9,129 nucleotides of DNA from Actinomycetota bacterium. Its GTDB lineage: Bacteria; Actinomycetota; Nitriliruptoria; Euzebyales; Egibacteraceae. The notes beneath the pieces are model-generated. The model was not told where the DNA came from, did no database searches, and saw only the letters and a program-made list of their open reading frames with translations. The position numbers were made by a program, and so were the translations under genes. Each line of letters begins with the position of its first letter. Within the stretch, counting starts at the first letter, position 1. Below are positions 1 through 7,503 of the stretch, in pieces. The stretch lies in NCBI GenBank assembly GCA_019347785.1, contig JAHWKQ010000076.1, forward strand, positions 1-9,129, given 5' to 3'.

Positions 1-505
1 TGACGGTGAAGTCGTCCAGCACCTCGAGCAGGAACGCCTCGAACTCGTCGTCGGCGCGGTCGACCTCGTCGACGAGCAGCACGCTGGGGGTGGTCTCCAG
101 CGCCGCGAGCAGGGGGCGCGCGACGAGGAAGCGGCGGTCGTACAGCTCCGCCTCGACGGCGTCCACACCGCCCCCGGCGTCGCCGAGCGCCTCGAGGGCG
201 CGCAGGTGCAGCAGCTGGCGGGGGAAGTCCCAGTCGTACAGGGCCTGGGAGGCGTCGATGCCCTCGTAGCACTGCAGGCGGATCAACGGCGCGCCGAGCA
301 GCGACGAGAGCGTCTTTCCCAGCTCGGTCTTGCCGACCCCCGGCGCGCCCTCCAGGAACAGCGGACGGTGCAGCCGCAGGGCCAGGTACGCCGCGGTCGC
401 CAGCCCGTCGTCGGCGAGATAGCCCTGCGCGCTGAGGAGGGCCTGCAGGTCGGCCGGGCCGGCGACCCCGGGGGGCAGCAGCCCCGCCGGGGGCGCGTCG
501 CTCAT
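1..505 (-). CDS. CoxD-like MoxR-family AAA+ ATPase (partial, C-terminus outside window)
   Basis: The first 168 residues are visible; the gene runs off the left edge. A Walker A motif GAPGVGKT lies at residues 53-60 and a Walker B motif VLLVDEVD at 142-149. Between them is the stretch LIRLQCYEGID followed by YDWDFPRQ, which I recognise as typical of CoxD-type MoxR ATPases. Family members are AAA+ chaperone-like ATPases; CoxD helps build the molybdenum/copper active site of CO dehydrogenase. The ATG at 505 was chosen because a GAGG lies 6 nt upstream and the N-terminus has the length expected before the P-loop. It begins 30 bp after the coxM stop on the same strand, so it is almost certainly the fourth gene of the cox operon and probably matures this hydroxylase. 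Its exact client reaction is inferred. A coxE (VWA protein) partner would be expected further left, outside the window. Confidence 0.88.
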   Translation of the reverse strand, partial: MSDAPPAGLLPPGVAGPADLQALLSAQGYLADDGLATAAYLALRLHRPLFLEGAPGVGKTELGKTLSSLLGAPLIRLQCYEGIDASQALYDWDFPRQLLHLRALEALGDAGGGVDAVEAELYDRRFLVARPLLAALETTPSVLLVDEVDRADDEFEAFLLEVLDDFTV

Positions 506-535
506 GGATGGCCTCGGTCGGGGACGGGCCCCAGC

Positions 536-1393
536 CTACGACGCGAGGGAGTTCTGCAGTGCCCGCAGGGTGAGCACCCGCGCCAGGTGCCGGCGGTAGT
601 CGGGCCGGGCGTTGGAGTCCGTGGGCGGCTGCGTGCCCTCGGCCGCCTGCGCGGCGGCCTCGCGCAGGGCGTCGGGCTCGGCCGCGGCGCCGGCCAGCAG
701 CCGTTCGGTCCCCGTGGCCCGGACCGGCACCGACCCCAGGTTCGTCAGCCCGACGCGCGCCTCGCCGATGCGCCCGTCCTCGCGGCGCACCAGCGCGCAG
801 GCGCCCACGATGGCCCACGCCTGCTTCACGCGCTGGAACTTCTGGTAGTCGAAGCCCCAGGACCCGTCGAGCTTGGGCAGGTGGACCTCCGTGAGCACCT
901 CGTCGGGCGCCAGTGCCGTCTCGAAGATGCCGGTGAAGAAGTCGGCGGCCGTGATCTCACGGGTGCCGCCCGGGTCCCGGGCGACCATGGTCGCGTCCAG
1001 CGCCAGCAGGCAGGCCGGGTGGTCGCCGGCGGCGTCGCCGTGCGCGCAGGCGCCGCCGATCGTGCCCCGGTGGCGCACCTGCGGGTCACCGACCTCCCCG
1101 GTCACCTCGGCCAGCACGCCGCAGTGCTCGCGCACGAGCGGGTCGCTCATCACCTGGTGGTGGGTCGTCATGGCGCCGACGGCCAGGTGGTCGCCCGCGT
1201 CGCGGACGCCGCGCAGCTCGTCGACGCGGCCGAGGTCGACCAGCACCTCCGGCACCGCCAGCCGCAGCCGCATCAGGGGCAGCAGGCTGTGGCCGCCCGC
1301 CAGCAGCGTCGCCTCCTCGCCGTGCTCGGACAGCGCGTCGACGGCCTCGTCGACCGAGCCGACGCGGACGTACTCGAAGGGTGCGGGGATCAC
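536..1393 (-). CDS. coxM: Molybdenum hydroxylase FAD-binding medium subunit (CoxM-like)
   Basis: This 285-aa protein matches the usual length of CoxM/CutM medium subunits. FAD-binding signatures are visible: AGGHSLLP at residues 32-39 (pyrophosphate loop) and RGTIGGACAHGD at 109-120. The C-terminal part (about 180-285) fits the CO dehydrogenase flavoprotein C-terminal domain. In the known enzymes this subunit takes electrons from the small subunit's 2Fe-2S clusters onto FAD and passes them to the respiratory chain. The GTG start at 1393 overlaps the coxL stop by 4 bp (GTGA), has a GGGAGG 6 nt upstream, and leaves the sequence starting MIPAPFEYVR as in homologues. The same frame stays open far upstream inside coxL, but that extension is a shadow. 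It is third in the S-L-M operon. The name is by family; the substrate of the whole complex is not established. Confidence 0.93.
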   Translation of the reverse strand: MIPAPFEYVRVGSVDEAVDALSEHGEEATLLAGGHSLLPLMRLRLAVPEVLVDLGRVDELRGVRDAGDHLAVGAMTTHHQVMSDPLVREHCGVLAEVTGEVGDPQVRHRGTIGGACAHGDAAGDHPACLLALDATMVARDPGGTREITAADFFTGIFETALAPDEVLTEVHLPKLDGSWGFDYQKFQRVKQAWAIVGACALVRREDGRIGEARVGLTNLGSVPVRATGTERLLAGAAAEPDALREAAAQAAEGTQPPTDSNARPDYRRHLARVLTLRALQNSLAS

Positions 1394-3801
1394 AGCCGGC
1401 CTCCCGCCGTGTCGTCGGACAGGTCCTGTCCGGTCTGCTGCCCGGCGTCGTGGACCGCGCGCCAGACCCGCTCGGGCGAGCACGGCATGCGGATGTCGTC
1501 CACACCGAGGTGGCGCACCGCGTCGAGGACCGCATTGACCACGGCGGGGGTCGACGCGATCGTGCCGGCCTCGCCGACGCCCTTGACGCCCAGCGGGTTG
1601 GTCGTCGCCGGGGTCTGCGTCGTGTCGGTGGTGAAGTGCGGCACGTCGGGCGCGCCCGGCACGTAGTAGTCGACGATCGTGCCGGTCGTCAGGTTGCCCA
1701 GCTCGTCGTAGATCGCCTCCTCCCACAGCGCCTGGGCCATGCCCTGGGTGATGCCGCCGTGGATCTGGCCCTCGACGAGCTGGGGGTTCACGATCGTCCC
1801 GCAGTCGTCGACGCAGGTGTAGTTGCGGACGTGGACGGCGCCCGTGTCGGTGTCGACCTCCACGGCGCACAGGTGCGTGCCGTGGGGGAACGAGAAGTTC
1901 TCCGGGTCGAACACGTACTCGGCCGCGGTGCTGGGATCCACGCCCTCGGGCAGGTCGTGCGCGGTGAAGACGCTCAGCGACAGGTCCTGGATGGTCGTCG
2001 ACGAGTCCGGGTCGCCCCTGACGCGGAAGGTGCCCCGGTCGAACTCGATGTCGTCCTCGGCGGCCTCCAGCTCGTGGGCCGCGAACCGGCGCATCTTGTC
2101 GATCAGCCGCTCCGCGGCCTTGTGCACCGCGACACCGCCGACGGCCAGCGAGCGCGACCCGTAGGTGTCCAGACCGGTGGGGGCGACCCTGGTGTCGCCG
2201 TGGAGGATGTCGACGTCGTCGAAGTCGACGCCCAGGGCGTCCGCGGCGATCTGACTGAAGCCGGTCTCGTGGCCCTGCCCGTGTGGGCTGATGCCGGTGA
2301 CCACCTCGACCTTGCCGGTGGGCAGCAGCCGCACGGTGGCGGCCTCCCAGCCGCCCGCCCCGTAGCGCAGGCTGCCGAGCACCCGCGACGGCGCGAGGCC
2401 GCACATCTCGGTGTAGGTGGAGATGCCGATGCCGAGCTGGACGCGGTCGCCGGACTCGCGCCGGCGCGCCTGCTCGGCGCGCAGCTCGTCGTAGCCGAAC
2501 AGCTCCATGGCCCGGTCGGTCGCGGCCTCGTAGTTGCCCGTGTCGTAGGTCAGCCCGGCGACGGTGTCATACGGGAACTCCGAGTGCTGGATCCAGTTGC
2601 GGCGCCGCAGCTCCATGGGGTCCACGCCCAGCTCGGCGGCGAGGTCGTCCATGATCCGCTCGATCGCGAACGTCGCCTCGGGGCGCCCGGCGCCGCGGTA
2701 GGCGTCCGTCGGCGTCTTGTCGGTGAACACCCCCGTGCAGGTGAACGAGTAGGCGTCCATCTTGTAGATGCCGCAGTACATGAACGCGCCCAGCAGGGGG
2801 ATGCCGGGCGTCAGCAGCTGCAGGTAGGCCCCCATGTCCGCCTTGAGGTCGATCCGCAGGCCCCGCAGGACGCCGTCCGACGACGCCGCGATCTCGATGT
2901 CCTGGATCTGGTCGCGCCCGTGGATGGTGGCCTGGTAGTTCTCGCTGCGGGTCTCGGTCCACTTCACGGGCCGGCCCAGCCGTCTGGCGACCGCCAGGGC
3001 GATCGCCTCCTCGGCGTAGACGTTGAGCTTGGAGCCGAAGCCGCCCCCGACGTCGGGCGCGACGACCCGCAGCCGGTGCTCTGGGATGCCCAGCACCAGG
3101 GCCATCTGGATGCGCACGAAGTGCGGCACCTGCGTGGCCGAGTACAGCGTGTACTCCCCCGACGCCGTGGTCGGGTCGACGACCACCGCGCGAGGCTCGA
3201 TGGCGTTGGGGATGAGCCGCTGCTGGATGTAGCGGCGCTTGACGACCACGTCGGCGCCGGAGAAGGCGGCGTCCACGTCGCCGGTCTCCAGCGGCCACAC
3301 GAAGCACTTGTTGGTGCCGTGCTCGCTGTGGACGAGGACCTCGTCGCGCAGCGCCTCCTCCATGTCGACGACCGGTTCGAGGGGCTCGTAGTCGACGTCG
3401 ACGTGCTCGAGCGCGTCGGCCGCGGAGAAGCGGTCCCGCGCGACCACGACGGCCACCGTGTCCCCGGCGAAGCGGACCTCGTCGGTGGCGACCGGCCAGT
3501 GGTCGGGCGCCACCATGTCCTCGGTGACGGGCCAGGCGCACGGCAGGCCCATGACCCACTCGTCGGCGAGGTCGGCCCCGGAGTAGGCGGCGACGACGCC
3601 CGGCTGCTCCAGCGCCGGGGCCACGTCGACGCGCGCGAGGCGGGCGTGGGCCATCGGGGAGCGCAGCACGCCGATGTGCAGCATGCCGGGCAGCTGGATG
3701 TCGTCGGTCCACGTCGACTGCCCGGTGACGAGCTTGGCGTCCTCCTTGCGGTGCAGGACGCGCCCGACGTTGGCTTCGCTCCGCTCGGCGACGTCGGTCA
3801 T
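1390..3801 (-). CDS. coxL: Molybdopterin-binding large subunit, form II CO dehydrogenase-like (CoxL)
   Basis: This 803-aa protein is full length for the xanthine oxidase/CoxL family. Molybdenum-cofactor motifs are present in order: VGGGFGSK at residues 251-258, the active-site loop AYRGAGR at 367-373, HGQGHETG at 507-514, and KGVGEAGT at 740-747 with the probable catalytic glutamate E744. The loop matches form II; form I CO dehydrogenases have AYRCSFR, whose cysteine binds copper, and here that position is glycine G370. Form II enzymes have been annotated as CO dehydrogenases but their true substrates are mostly unknown, so a general aerobic molybdenum hydroxylase is the safe call. The ATG at 3801 overlaps the coxS stop (ATGA) and has GAGGGGG 7 nt upstream. 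The end overlaps the coxM start, so all three subunits are probably translationally coupled. Confidence 0.95.
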   Translation of the reverse strand: MTDVAERSEANVGRVLHRKEDAKLVTGQSTWTDDIQLPGMLHIGVLRSPMAHARLARVDVAPALEQPGVVAAYSGADLADEWVMGLPCAWPVTEDMVAPDHWPVATDEVRFAGDTVAVVVARDRFSAADALEHVDVDYEPLEPVVDMEEALRDEVLVHSEHGTNKCFVWPLETGDVDAAFSGADVVVKRRYIQQRLIPNAIEPRAVVVDPTTASGEYTLYSATQVPHFVRIQMALVLGIPEHRLRVVAPDVGGGFGSKLNVYAEEAIALAVARRLGRPVKWTETRSENYQATIHGRDQIQDIEIAASSDGVLRGLRIDLKADMGAYLQLLTPGIPLLGAFMYCGIYKMDAYSFTCTGVFTDKTPTDAYRGAGRPEATFAIERIMDDLAAELGVDPMELRRRNWIQHSEFPYDTVAGLTYDTGNYEAATDRAMELFGYDELRAEQARRRESGDRVQLGIGISTYTEMCGLAPSRVLGSLRYGAGGWEAATVRLLPTGKVEVVTGISPHGQGHETGFSQIAADALGVDFDDVDILHGDTRVAPTGLDTYGSRSLAVGGVAVHKAAERLIDKMRRFAAHELEAAEDDIEFDRGTFRVRGDPDSSTTIQDLSLSVFTAHDLPEGVDPSTAAEYVFDPENFSFPHGTHLCAVEVDTDTGAVHVRNYTCVDDCGTIVNPQLVEGQIHGGITQGMAQALWEEAIYDELGNLTTGTIVDYYVPGAPDVPHFTTDTTQTPATTNPLGVKGVGEAGTIASTPAVVNAVLDAVRHLGVDDIRMPCSPERVWRAVHDAGQQTGQDLSDDTAGGRL

Positions 3802-4277
3802 CGGGTGGCCCCCTCGTGCATCTCCGCGGCCGCGGTGCGCACCGCCTTGACGATGTTCTGGTAGCCGGTGCAGCGACAGAGGTTGCCCTCCAGCCCCTCG
3901 CGCACCTCCTCGTCGCTCGGGTCGGGGTTGTCGGCCAGCAGGCCCACCGAGGCCATGATCATCCCCGGTGTGCAGTAGCCGCACTGCAGGGCGTGCTCGG
4001 TGTGGAACGCCTTCTGCAGCGGGTGCCACCGCCCGTCGTCGGCGAGCCCCTCGATCGTCGTCACGTCCGAGCCGTCGGCCTGCACGGCCAGCACGGTGCA
4101 GCTCTTGACCGACAGGCCGTCCATGACGACCGTGCACGCCCCGCAGTTGCTCGTGTCGCAGCCGATGTTGGTGCCGGTCTTGCCGAGGCGGTCGCGCAGG
4201 TAGTGCACGAGCAGCAGGCGCGGCTCGACCTCGTCGGTGAAGGCGGTGCCGTCGACGTTGACGCTGATCCGTGGCAT
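3798..4277 (-). CDS. coxS: 2Fe-2S small subunit of molybdenum hydroxylase (CoxS-like)
   Basis: This 159-aa iron-sulfur subunit is the usual length for CoxS/CutS. The plant-type 2Fe-2S ligands are C40, C45, C48 and C60. The second, all-helical cluster uses C99 and C102 (CGYCTPGM) and C134 and C136 (NLCRCTGY). It carries electrons from the molybdenum site in the large subunit to FAD in the medium subunit. I chose the ATG at 4277 because AGGAGG lies just upstream at proper spacing. An in-frame GTG at 4295 would place this ribosome binding site inside the coding sequence. It is the first gene of the coxS-coxL-coxM-ATPase operon and its stop overlaps the coxL start by 4 bp. The promoter should lie in the 157 bp between this gene and the gene at 4435, unless transcription reads through from there. 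Confidence 0.95.
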   Translation of the reverse strand: MPRISVNVDGTAFTDEVEPRLLLVHYLRDRLGKTGTNIGCDTSNCGACTVVMDGLSVKSCTVLAVQADGSDVTTIEGLADDGRWHPLQKAFHTEHALQCGYCTPGMIMASVGLLADNPDPSDEEVREGLEGNLCRCTGYQNIVKAVRTAAAEMHEGATR

Positions 4278-4434
4278 GCGCTCCTCCTGGTCCACCCCTC
4301 GGGGCAGCGGGGACGCCCGGCCGGCTGACCCGGTCCCAGTCGCGCCCCGCCGAGGTCGCCGCTGGTCTTACAACGCTACGAGGCGCTGCCCCGCTTGGGA
4401 AGGGGCGTCGCGGCGAAAGGGCGCGGACCCGCCG
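4278..4434. other. Intergenic region upstream of the cox operon
   Basis: This 157-bp gap separates two genes on the same strand and should hold the cox promoter. On the minus strand I see the hexamer TAGCGT (fits TAnnnT) at about 4379-4374, but no convincing -35 box about 17 nt before it. A GC-rich hairpin lies at 4383-4411. No open frame with family resemblance or codon bias is present. No riboswitch or RNA gene is recognised. Confidence 0.5.
4383..4411 (-). terminator. Possible hairpin terminator after the gene at 4435-5244
   Basis: The arms GCCCC (4388-4392) and GGGGC (4402-4406) form a perfect 5-bp stem with a 9-nt loop. A G-U pair, one mismatch and three further pairs extend the stem outward. 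It begins about 24 nt after the stop of the upstream minus-strand gene, where a terminator or attenuator would sit. There is no T-tract after it on the minus strand, so it is not a canonical intrinsic terminator. Chance pairing is easy at this GC content. Confidence 0.25.
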
Positions 4435-5244
4435 CTACGGCGCCGAGCCCAGCCCCCGCACGCACGCGCGGCGCAGGTCGCGCAGGGCCCGAAGGCGGGC
4501 GAGCAGGCCCGGCGGCCCGCCGACCAGGGGGCGGCCGCCGCGACGCTCGACGTGCAGGCGCCCCCCCACCAGGCGACCCTCGGCGAAGCGGACGCTGCGC
4601 GCGTCGAGGTCGGGCACGGTGAAGTCGTGGGAGAACAGGGTCGCCGGCGCCTCCCCGACCGCGTCGGGGTCCCGGCCGGCCAGGGACCGCAGCCGGACCC
4701 GCGGCTCGTCCCAGTCGCGCACCGCCACGGTGTCGGCGTCGACCGTGCCGCCGGTGGCGTACGCGAGGACGGCCTCGTCGGGCCCCGAGCGCCGGCCCAC
4801 CGGCCGCACGCGGGCCACCCGGCCGGTCTCGACCAGCAGCCGGGGCAGGTACCACCAGTGCTCGCGGCGCAGCAGCAGGCTGTCGATCAGCGCCCGCGAC
4901 GGCGGGTGCTTGCGCAGCTCCTGGTCCATGAGCTCGTCGGCGAAGCGCTCGCCCTGCGGGTCGGCGGTCACCGACAGCGATACGGTCGCGCCCAGCGGCG
5001 TCCAGCCCCGGCGGGCCAGGCGGGAGTCGGACAGCACGATCGCCGCGGCCCCCGCGGCTTCGAGCTCCGACGCCAGGCCCAGCCGCGCGTAGGGCAGGGC
5101 GAAGACCGGGCGATCCCCCGCGACCAGCGGCGTCAGCGCCTCACAGCGCACGCGCCCGTCGGGCGCCCGCCACGCGACCTCGGCCAGGGCGGCCCGCGCC
5201 GCCGAGCGGGCCAGCGCCGCCGCGTCCGCGCCGGTCGATGTCAC
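4435..5244 (-). CDS. Hypothetical protein, possible FMN-binding split-barrel (PPOX-like)
   Basis: This 269-aa protein is not firmly recognised. The N-terminal half (about residues 13-140) has features of a PNP-oxidase-like split barrel: a helix with many Ala residues, a strand pair around CEALTPLVAGDRPVFALPY (34-52), then SELEAAGAAAIVLSDSR (59-75) and GATVSLSVTADPQGERF (85-101). This resembles HugZ/PPOX-class proteins that bind FMN, F420 or heme. The assignment rests on memory of the fold pattern, not a clear motif. The C-terminal half contains WDEPRVRLRSLAGRD (178-192) and a basic, Arg-rich tail. No signal peptide or membrane segment is seen. The start at 5244 is a GTG with a weak ribosome binding site; codon use matches its neighbours. 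It is divergent from cstA and lies 157 bp upstream of coxS on the same strand, so it might be co-transcribed with the cox operon, but nothing proves a functional link. Confidence 0.6.
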   Translation of the reverse strand: MTSTGADAAALARSAARAALAEVAWRAPDGRVRCEALTPLVAGDRPVFALPYARLGLASELEAAGAAAIVLSDSRLARRGWTPLGATVSLSVTADPQGERFADELMDQELRKHPPSRALIDSLLLRREHWWYLPRLLVETGRVARVRPVGRRSGPDEAVLAYATGGTVDADTVAVRDWDEPRVRLRSLAGRDPDAVGEAPATLFSHDFTVPDLDARSVRFAEGRLVGGRLHVERRGGRPLVGGPPGLLARLRALRDLRRACVRGLGSAP

Positions 5245-5263
5245 GCAGCGTGACCCGGCCTGG

Positions 5264-5290
5264 TTGACACGACACCGGCCCAGGAGTCAA
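5264..5290. promoter_or_regulatory. Dyad TTGAC-N17-GTCAA overlapping the cstA promoter
   Basis: Two inverted copies of TTGAC lie at 5264-5268 and 5286-5290, about two helical turns apart centre to centre. The left copy is part of the -35 box and the right copy abuts the proposed -10 box. A dimeric regulator could bind here and control cstA or both divergent genes. The arms are only 5 bp, so chance is a real alternative. Confidence 0.25.
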
Positions 5291-5293
5291 GAT
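5264..5293 (+). promoter_or_regulatory. Likely sigma70-type promoter of the cstA operon
   Basis: A perfect -35 hexamer TTGACA lies at 5264-5269. An 18-nt spacer separates it from CAAGAT at 5288-5293, which keeps the A2, A5 and T6 positions of the -10 consensus. Transcription would start near 5300, leaving a leader of about 64 nt before the cstA ATG at 5364. It lies in the divergent gap between two oppositely oriented genes, where a promoter is required. The -10 box is weak, so an activator may be involved. Confidence 0.45.
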
Positions 5294-5363
5294 CGGGGCG
5301 CGGGGGTGTGTGTCCCGCCGGACGCGCCGACGAGCGCGGCGCAGCGCGAGGGGGAAAGAGCCG

Positions 5364-7088
5364 ATGCCGGCAGTCGTCGTCCTGGTCGTGGTCCTGGGGA
5401 TCTTCGCCCTGGCCTACCGCTTCTACTCGGCCTACCTCGCGGAGCGCGTGTACGCGCTCGACGACAGCCTCACGACGCCGGCCCACGAGTTCGAGGACGG
5501 CGTCGACTACGTCCCGACGAACAAGCACGTGCTGTTCGGCCATCACTTCACCTCCGTAGCGGGGGCCGCCCCCATCGTCGGCCCCGCCATCGCGGTCTTC
5601 TGGGGCTGGGGGCCGGCGCTGCTGTGGATCGTGCTCGGGACGGTGTTCGGCGCGGGGGTGCACGACTTCGGGTCGCTCGTGGTGTCGGCGCGCCACAAGG
5701 CGCAGAACATGGGGACCCTGACGGAGTCGGTCATCTCGCCGCGCTCGCGGACGATGTTCCTCATCATCCAGTTCTTCCTTCTCACCCTGGTCAACGCCGT
5801 CTTCGCCGTGGTCATCGGGATCCTGCTCGTGGCCAACCCCGAGGCGGTCATCCCGATCTTCGTCGAGATCCCCCTGGCCATCTTCATCGGCCAGTACATC
5901 TACCGCACCAAGACGAGCGCGCTGGTGCCGTCCATCGTGGGCGTGCTGGGGCTGTACGCGCTGATCGGCGTCGGCCAGGCCTTCCCCATCGACATCATCG
6001 GCATCGCCGAGCCGCTCGGGATGTCCTCGCGCACCCTGTGGATCGTGATCCTGTTCATCTACACGGCCATCGCGTCCCGCATCCCGGTGTGGGTGCTGCT
6101 GCAGCCCCGTGACTACATCAACTCCCACCAGCTGTTCATCGCGCTGGGCGTGATCTTCCTCGGCCTGGCCATCGGCCTCGACTCGATGCAGGGTCCGCTG
6201 GTGAACACCCAGGTCCCCGCCGACTCGCCGAACTGGTTCCCCTTCCTGTTCGTGACGATCGCCTGTGGGGCGATCTCGGGGTTCCACACCCTGGTGGCCT
6301 CGGGGACGACGTCCCGGCAGCTCGACCGCGACACCGATGCCCGCTACGTCGGCTACATGGGGTCGCTGGGAGAGGGTTCGCTCGCGCTCGGGTCGGTCCT
6401 GGCGGTGACCGCGGGCGTCACCGCGGCGGGCATCGACCTCAGCTACAGCTCGATGTACCCGGACTTCACCACGGCGTCGGACGGCGCGGTCGGCTACTTC
6501 GTCTCGGGCATCGCCGGGTTCGCCAGCCACCTGGGGGTCCCGATCAGCCTCGGCACCGTCTTCGCCGCCGTCGTGGTCGTGTCGTTCGCGGCGACGTCGC
6601 TGGACACCGGCGTGCGCCTGCAGCGCTACATCATCCAGGAGGTCGCCGGCAACGCCGGCTTCCGTCCGCTGGCACGCAACCTCACCCTGGCGACCGCCGT
6701 GGCCGTGGCCATCCCGCTGGCGCTGGCCCTGGCGCCCGGCGGCGGCCAGACCGGCTACGCGTTCGGACGGCTGTGGGTCCTGTTCGGGACCACCAACCAG
6801 CTGACCGCCGGCCTGGCCCTGACGGTCATCGCCGTGTGGGTGACCAGGAACGGGCGCGGCGCCCTCGCGCAGATCGTGCCGCTCGTCTTCCTGCTGGTGA
6901 TGACGACGTGGGCGCTGATCCTGAACCTGCAGGGCTTCATCTCCGAGGGCGACTGGGTGCTCGGGCCGATCGACGCGGTGATCCTGGGGCTCGCGCTGTG
7001 GCTGATCGTCGAGGCGGCGATCACCATGCGCCGGGTGCTCGCCGAGCGCGGCGCACCGGTCGCGGGAGCCGAGGGCGGCCGGCGGTGA
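5364..7088 (+). CDS. cstA: CstA-family carbon starvation / peptide-pyruvate type transporter
   Basis: This 574-aa polytopic membrane protein has the CstA signatures FGHHFTSVAGAAPIVGP (residues 58-74), GAGVHDFGSLVVSAR (96-110), SGFHTLVASGTTSRQL (305-320) and FGTTNQL (474-480). About 14-16 hydrophobic segments cover most of the chain. Enterobacterial CstA and BtsT take up pyruvate, and CstA is also linked to peptide uptake under carbon starvation; the substrate here is not shown by the sequence. It is shorter than E. coli CstA (about 700 aa). The ATG at 5364 was preferred over an in-frame GTG at 5310 because a GGGGG stretch lies 9 nt upstream and the upstream extension is a run of arginines before the first membrane helix. 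It is the first gene of an operon with three small thiol/ATPase genes; its stop overlaps the next start by 4 bp. Confidence 0.93.
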   Translation: MPAVVVLVVVLGIFALAYRFYSAYLAERVYALDDSLTTPAHEFEDGVDYVPTNKHVLFGHHFTSVAGAAPIVGPAIAVFWGWGPALLWIVLGTVFGAGVHDFGSLVVSARHKAQNMGTLTESVISPRSRTMFLIIQFFLLTLVNAVFAVVIGILLVANPEAVIPIFVEIPLAIFIGQYIYRTKTSALVPSIVGVLGLYALIGVGQAFPIDIIGIAEPLGMSSRTLWIVILFIYTAIASRIPVWVLLQPRDYINSHQLFIALGVIFLGLAIGLDSMQGPLVNTQVPADSPNWFPFLFVTIACGAISGFHTLVASGTTSRQLDRDTDARYVGYMGSLGEGSLALGSVLAVTAGVTAAGIDLSYSSMYPDFTTASDGAVGYFVSGIAGFASHLGVPISLGTVFAAVVVVSFAATSLDTGVRLQRYIIQEVAGNAGFRPLARNLTLATAVAVAIPLALALAPGGGQTGYAFGRLWVLFGTTNQLTAGLALTVIAVWVTRNGRGALAQIVPLVFLLVMTTWALILNLQGFISEGDWVLGPIDAVILGLALWLIVEAAITMRRVLAERGAPVAGAEGGRR

Positions 7089-7495
7089 CCAGGCGGGTCA
7101 TCCTCGTGCGCGAGTGGGACGAGCAGCACAGCGGCTCGGGGTGCTGCGGGCGCCTGGGCGGTGAGCGGACCGAGCTCGGCGAAGCCGCGACGTACCACCA
7201 CACGCGCTGCGACATGGAGGCCATGGGCGCCGTGTACCGGGCGCTGAGGTCGGAGTTCGACCGCGCCGAGCTGGACGTGCAGGTCGTCGACCCCCGCAAT
7301 TCGCTGTGGCTCGTCCCCACCATCTGGCGCGACGCGCGCCGGCGGGGCATGACGGTCGGCGAGGCGGTGACCCAGGTCCGCCGCGGCGTGAGCGCGCTGG
7401 CGATCGTCATCGACGGCCGCGTCGTCTTCGCCGGTGGCGTGCCCGAGCCCGGCGAGGTCGTGGAGGCCGTCCGGACCGAGCCGTCCGCGGCCTGA
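7085..7495 (+). CDS. Small thioredoxin-fold-like protein with vicinal Cys pair (ArsD-like architecture)
   Basis: This 136-aa protein starts at GTG 7085, whose GTGA overlaps the cstA stop; a GAGGG lies 9 nt upstream. It opens with a strand (RRVILVREW, residues 3-11) leading to SGSGCCGRLGG (16-26) with vicinal C20-C21. A third cysteine, C42, lies in YHHTRCDMEAMG. Next come a helix (45-60), a second strand (ELDVQVVDPRN, 62-72), and near the end VSALAIVIDGRVVFAGGVPEPGEV (split across 102-125), which has the strand-turn-strand pattern of the thioredoxin fold. The closing pattern 'V-I-D-G-x-V-x-x-G' then 'P-x-x-x-E' resembles that of ArsD, the arsenic metallochaperone that hands As(III) to ArsA. 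Homology to ArsD is inference; a redox or cysteine-trafficking role is equally possible. An ArsA-type ATPase two genes downstream supports a partnership. Confidence 0.8.
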   Translation: MTRRVILVREWDEQHSGSGCCGRLGGERTELGEAATYHHTRCDMEAMGAVYRALRSEFDRAELDVQVVDPRNSLWLVPTIWRDARRRGMTVGEAVTQVRRGVSALAIVIDGRVVFAGGVPEPGEVVEAVRTEPSAA

Positions 7496-7503
7496 GGCCC
7501 GAC

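Noticed and set aside
206..1666. A 486-codon open frame on the plus strand opposite the ATPase gene and coxM
   Set aside because: It crosses three real minus-strand genes and has no motif; its Gln/Arg/Gly/Val-rich composition is that of a GC shadow.
1381..3864. An 827-codon open frame on the plus strand opposite coxL
   Set aside because: It is antisense to well-supported coxL. Its composition (Val, Gly, Arg, Asp, His, Ala) is the typical shadow of a high-GC gene, and no domain is recognisable.
4278..4295. GTG at 4295 as an alternative coxS start, giving six extra residues
   Set aside because: The strong AGGAGG ribosome binding site lies between 4295 and the ATG at 4277, and homologues start close to the ATG.
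5241..6530. A 429-codon open frame on the minus strand opposite cstA
   Set aside because: Its Asp/Arg/Gly/His-rich low-complexity sequence mirrors cstA codons, and it would overlap the true divergent promoter region.
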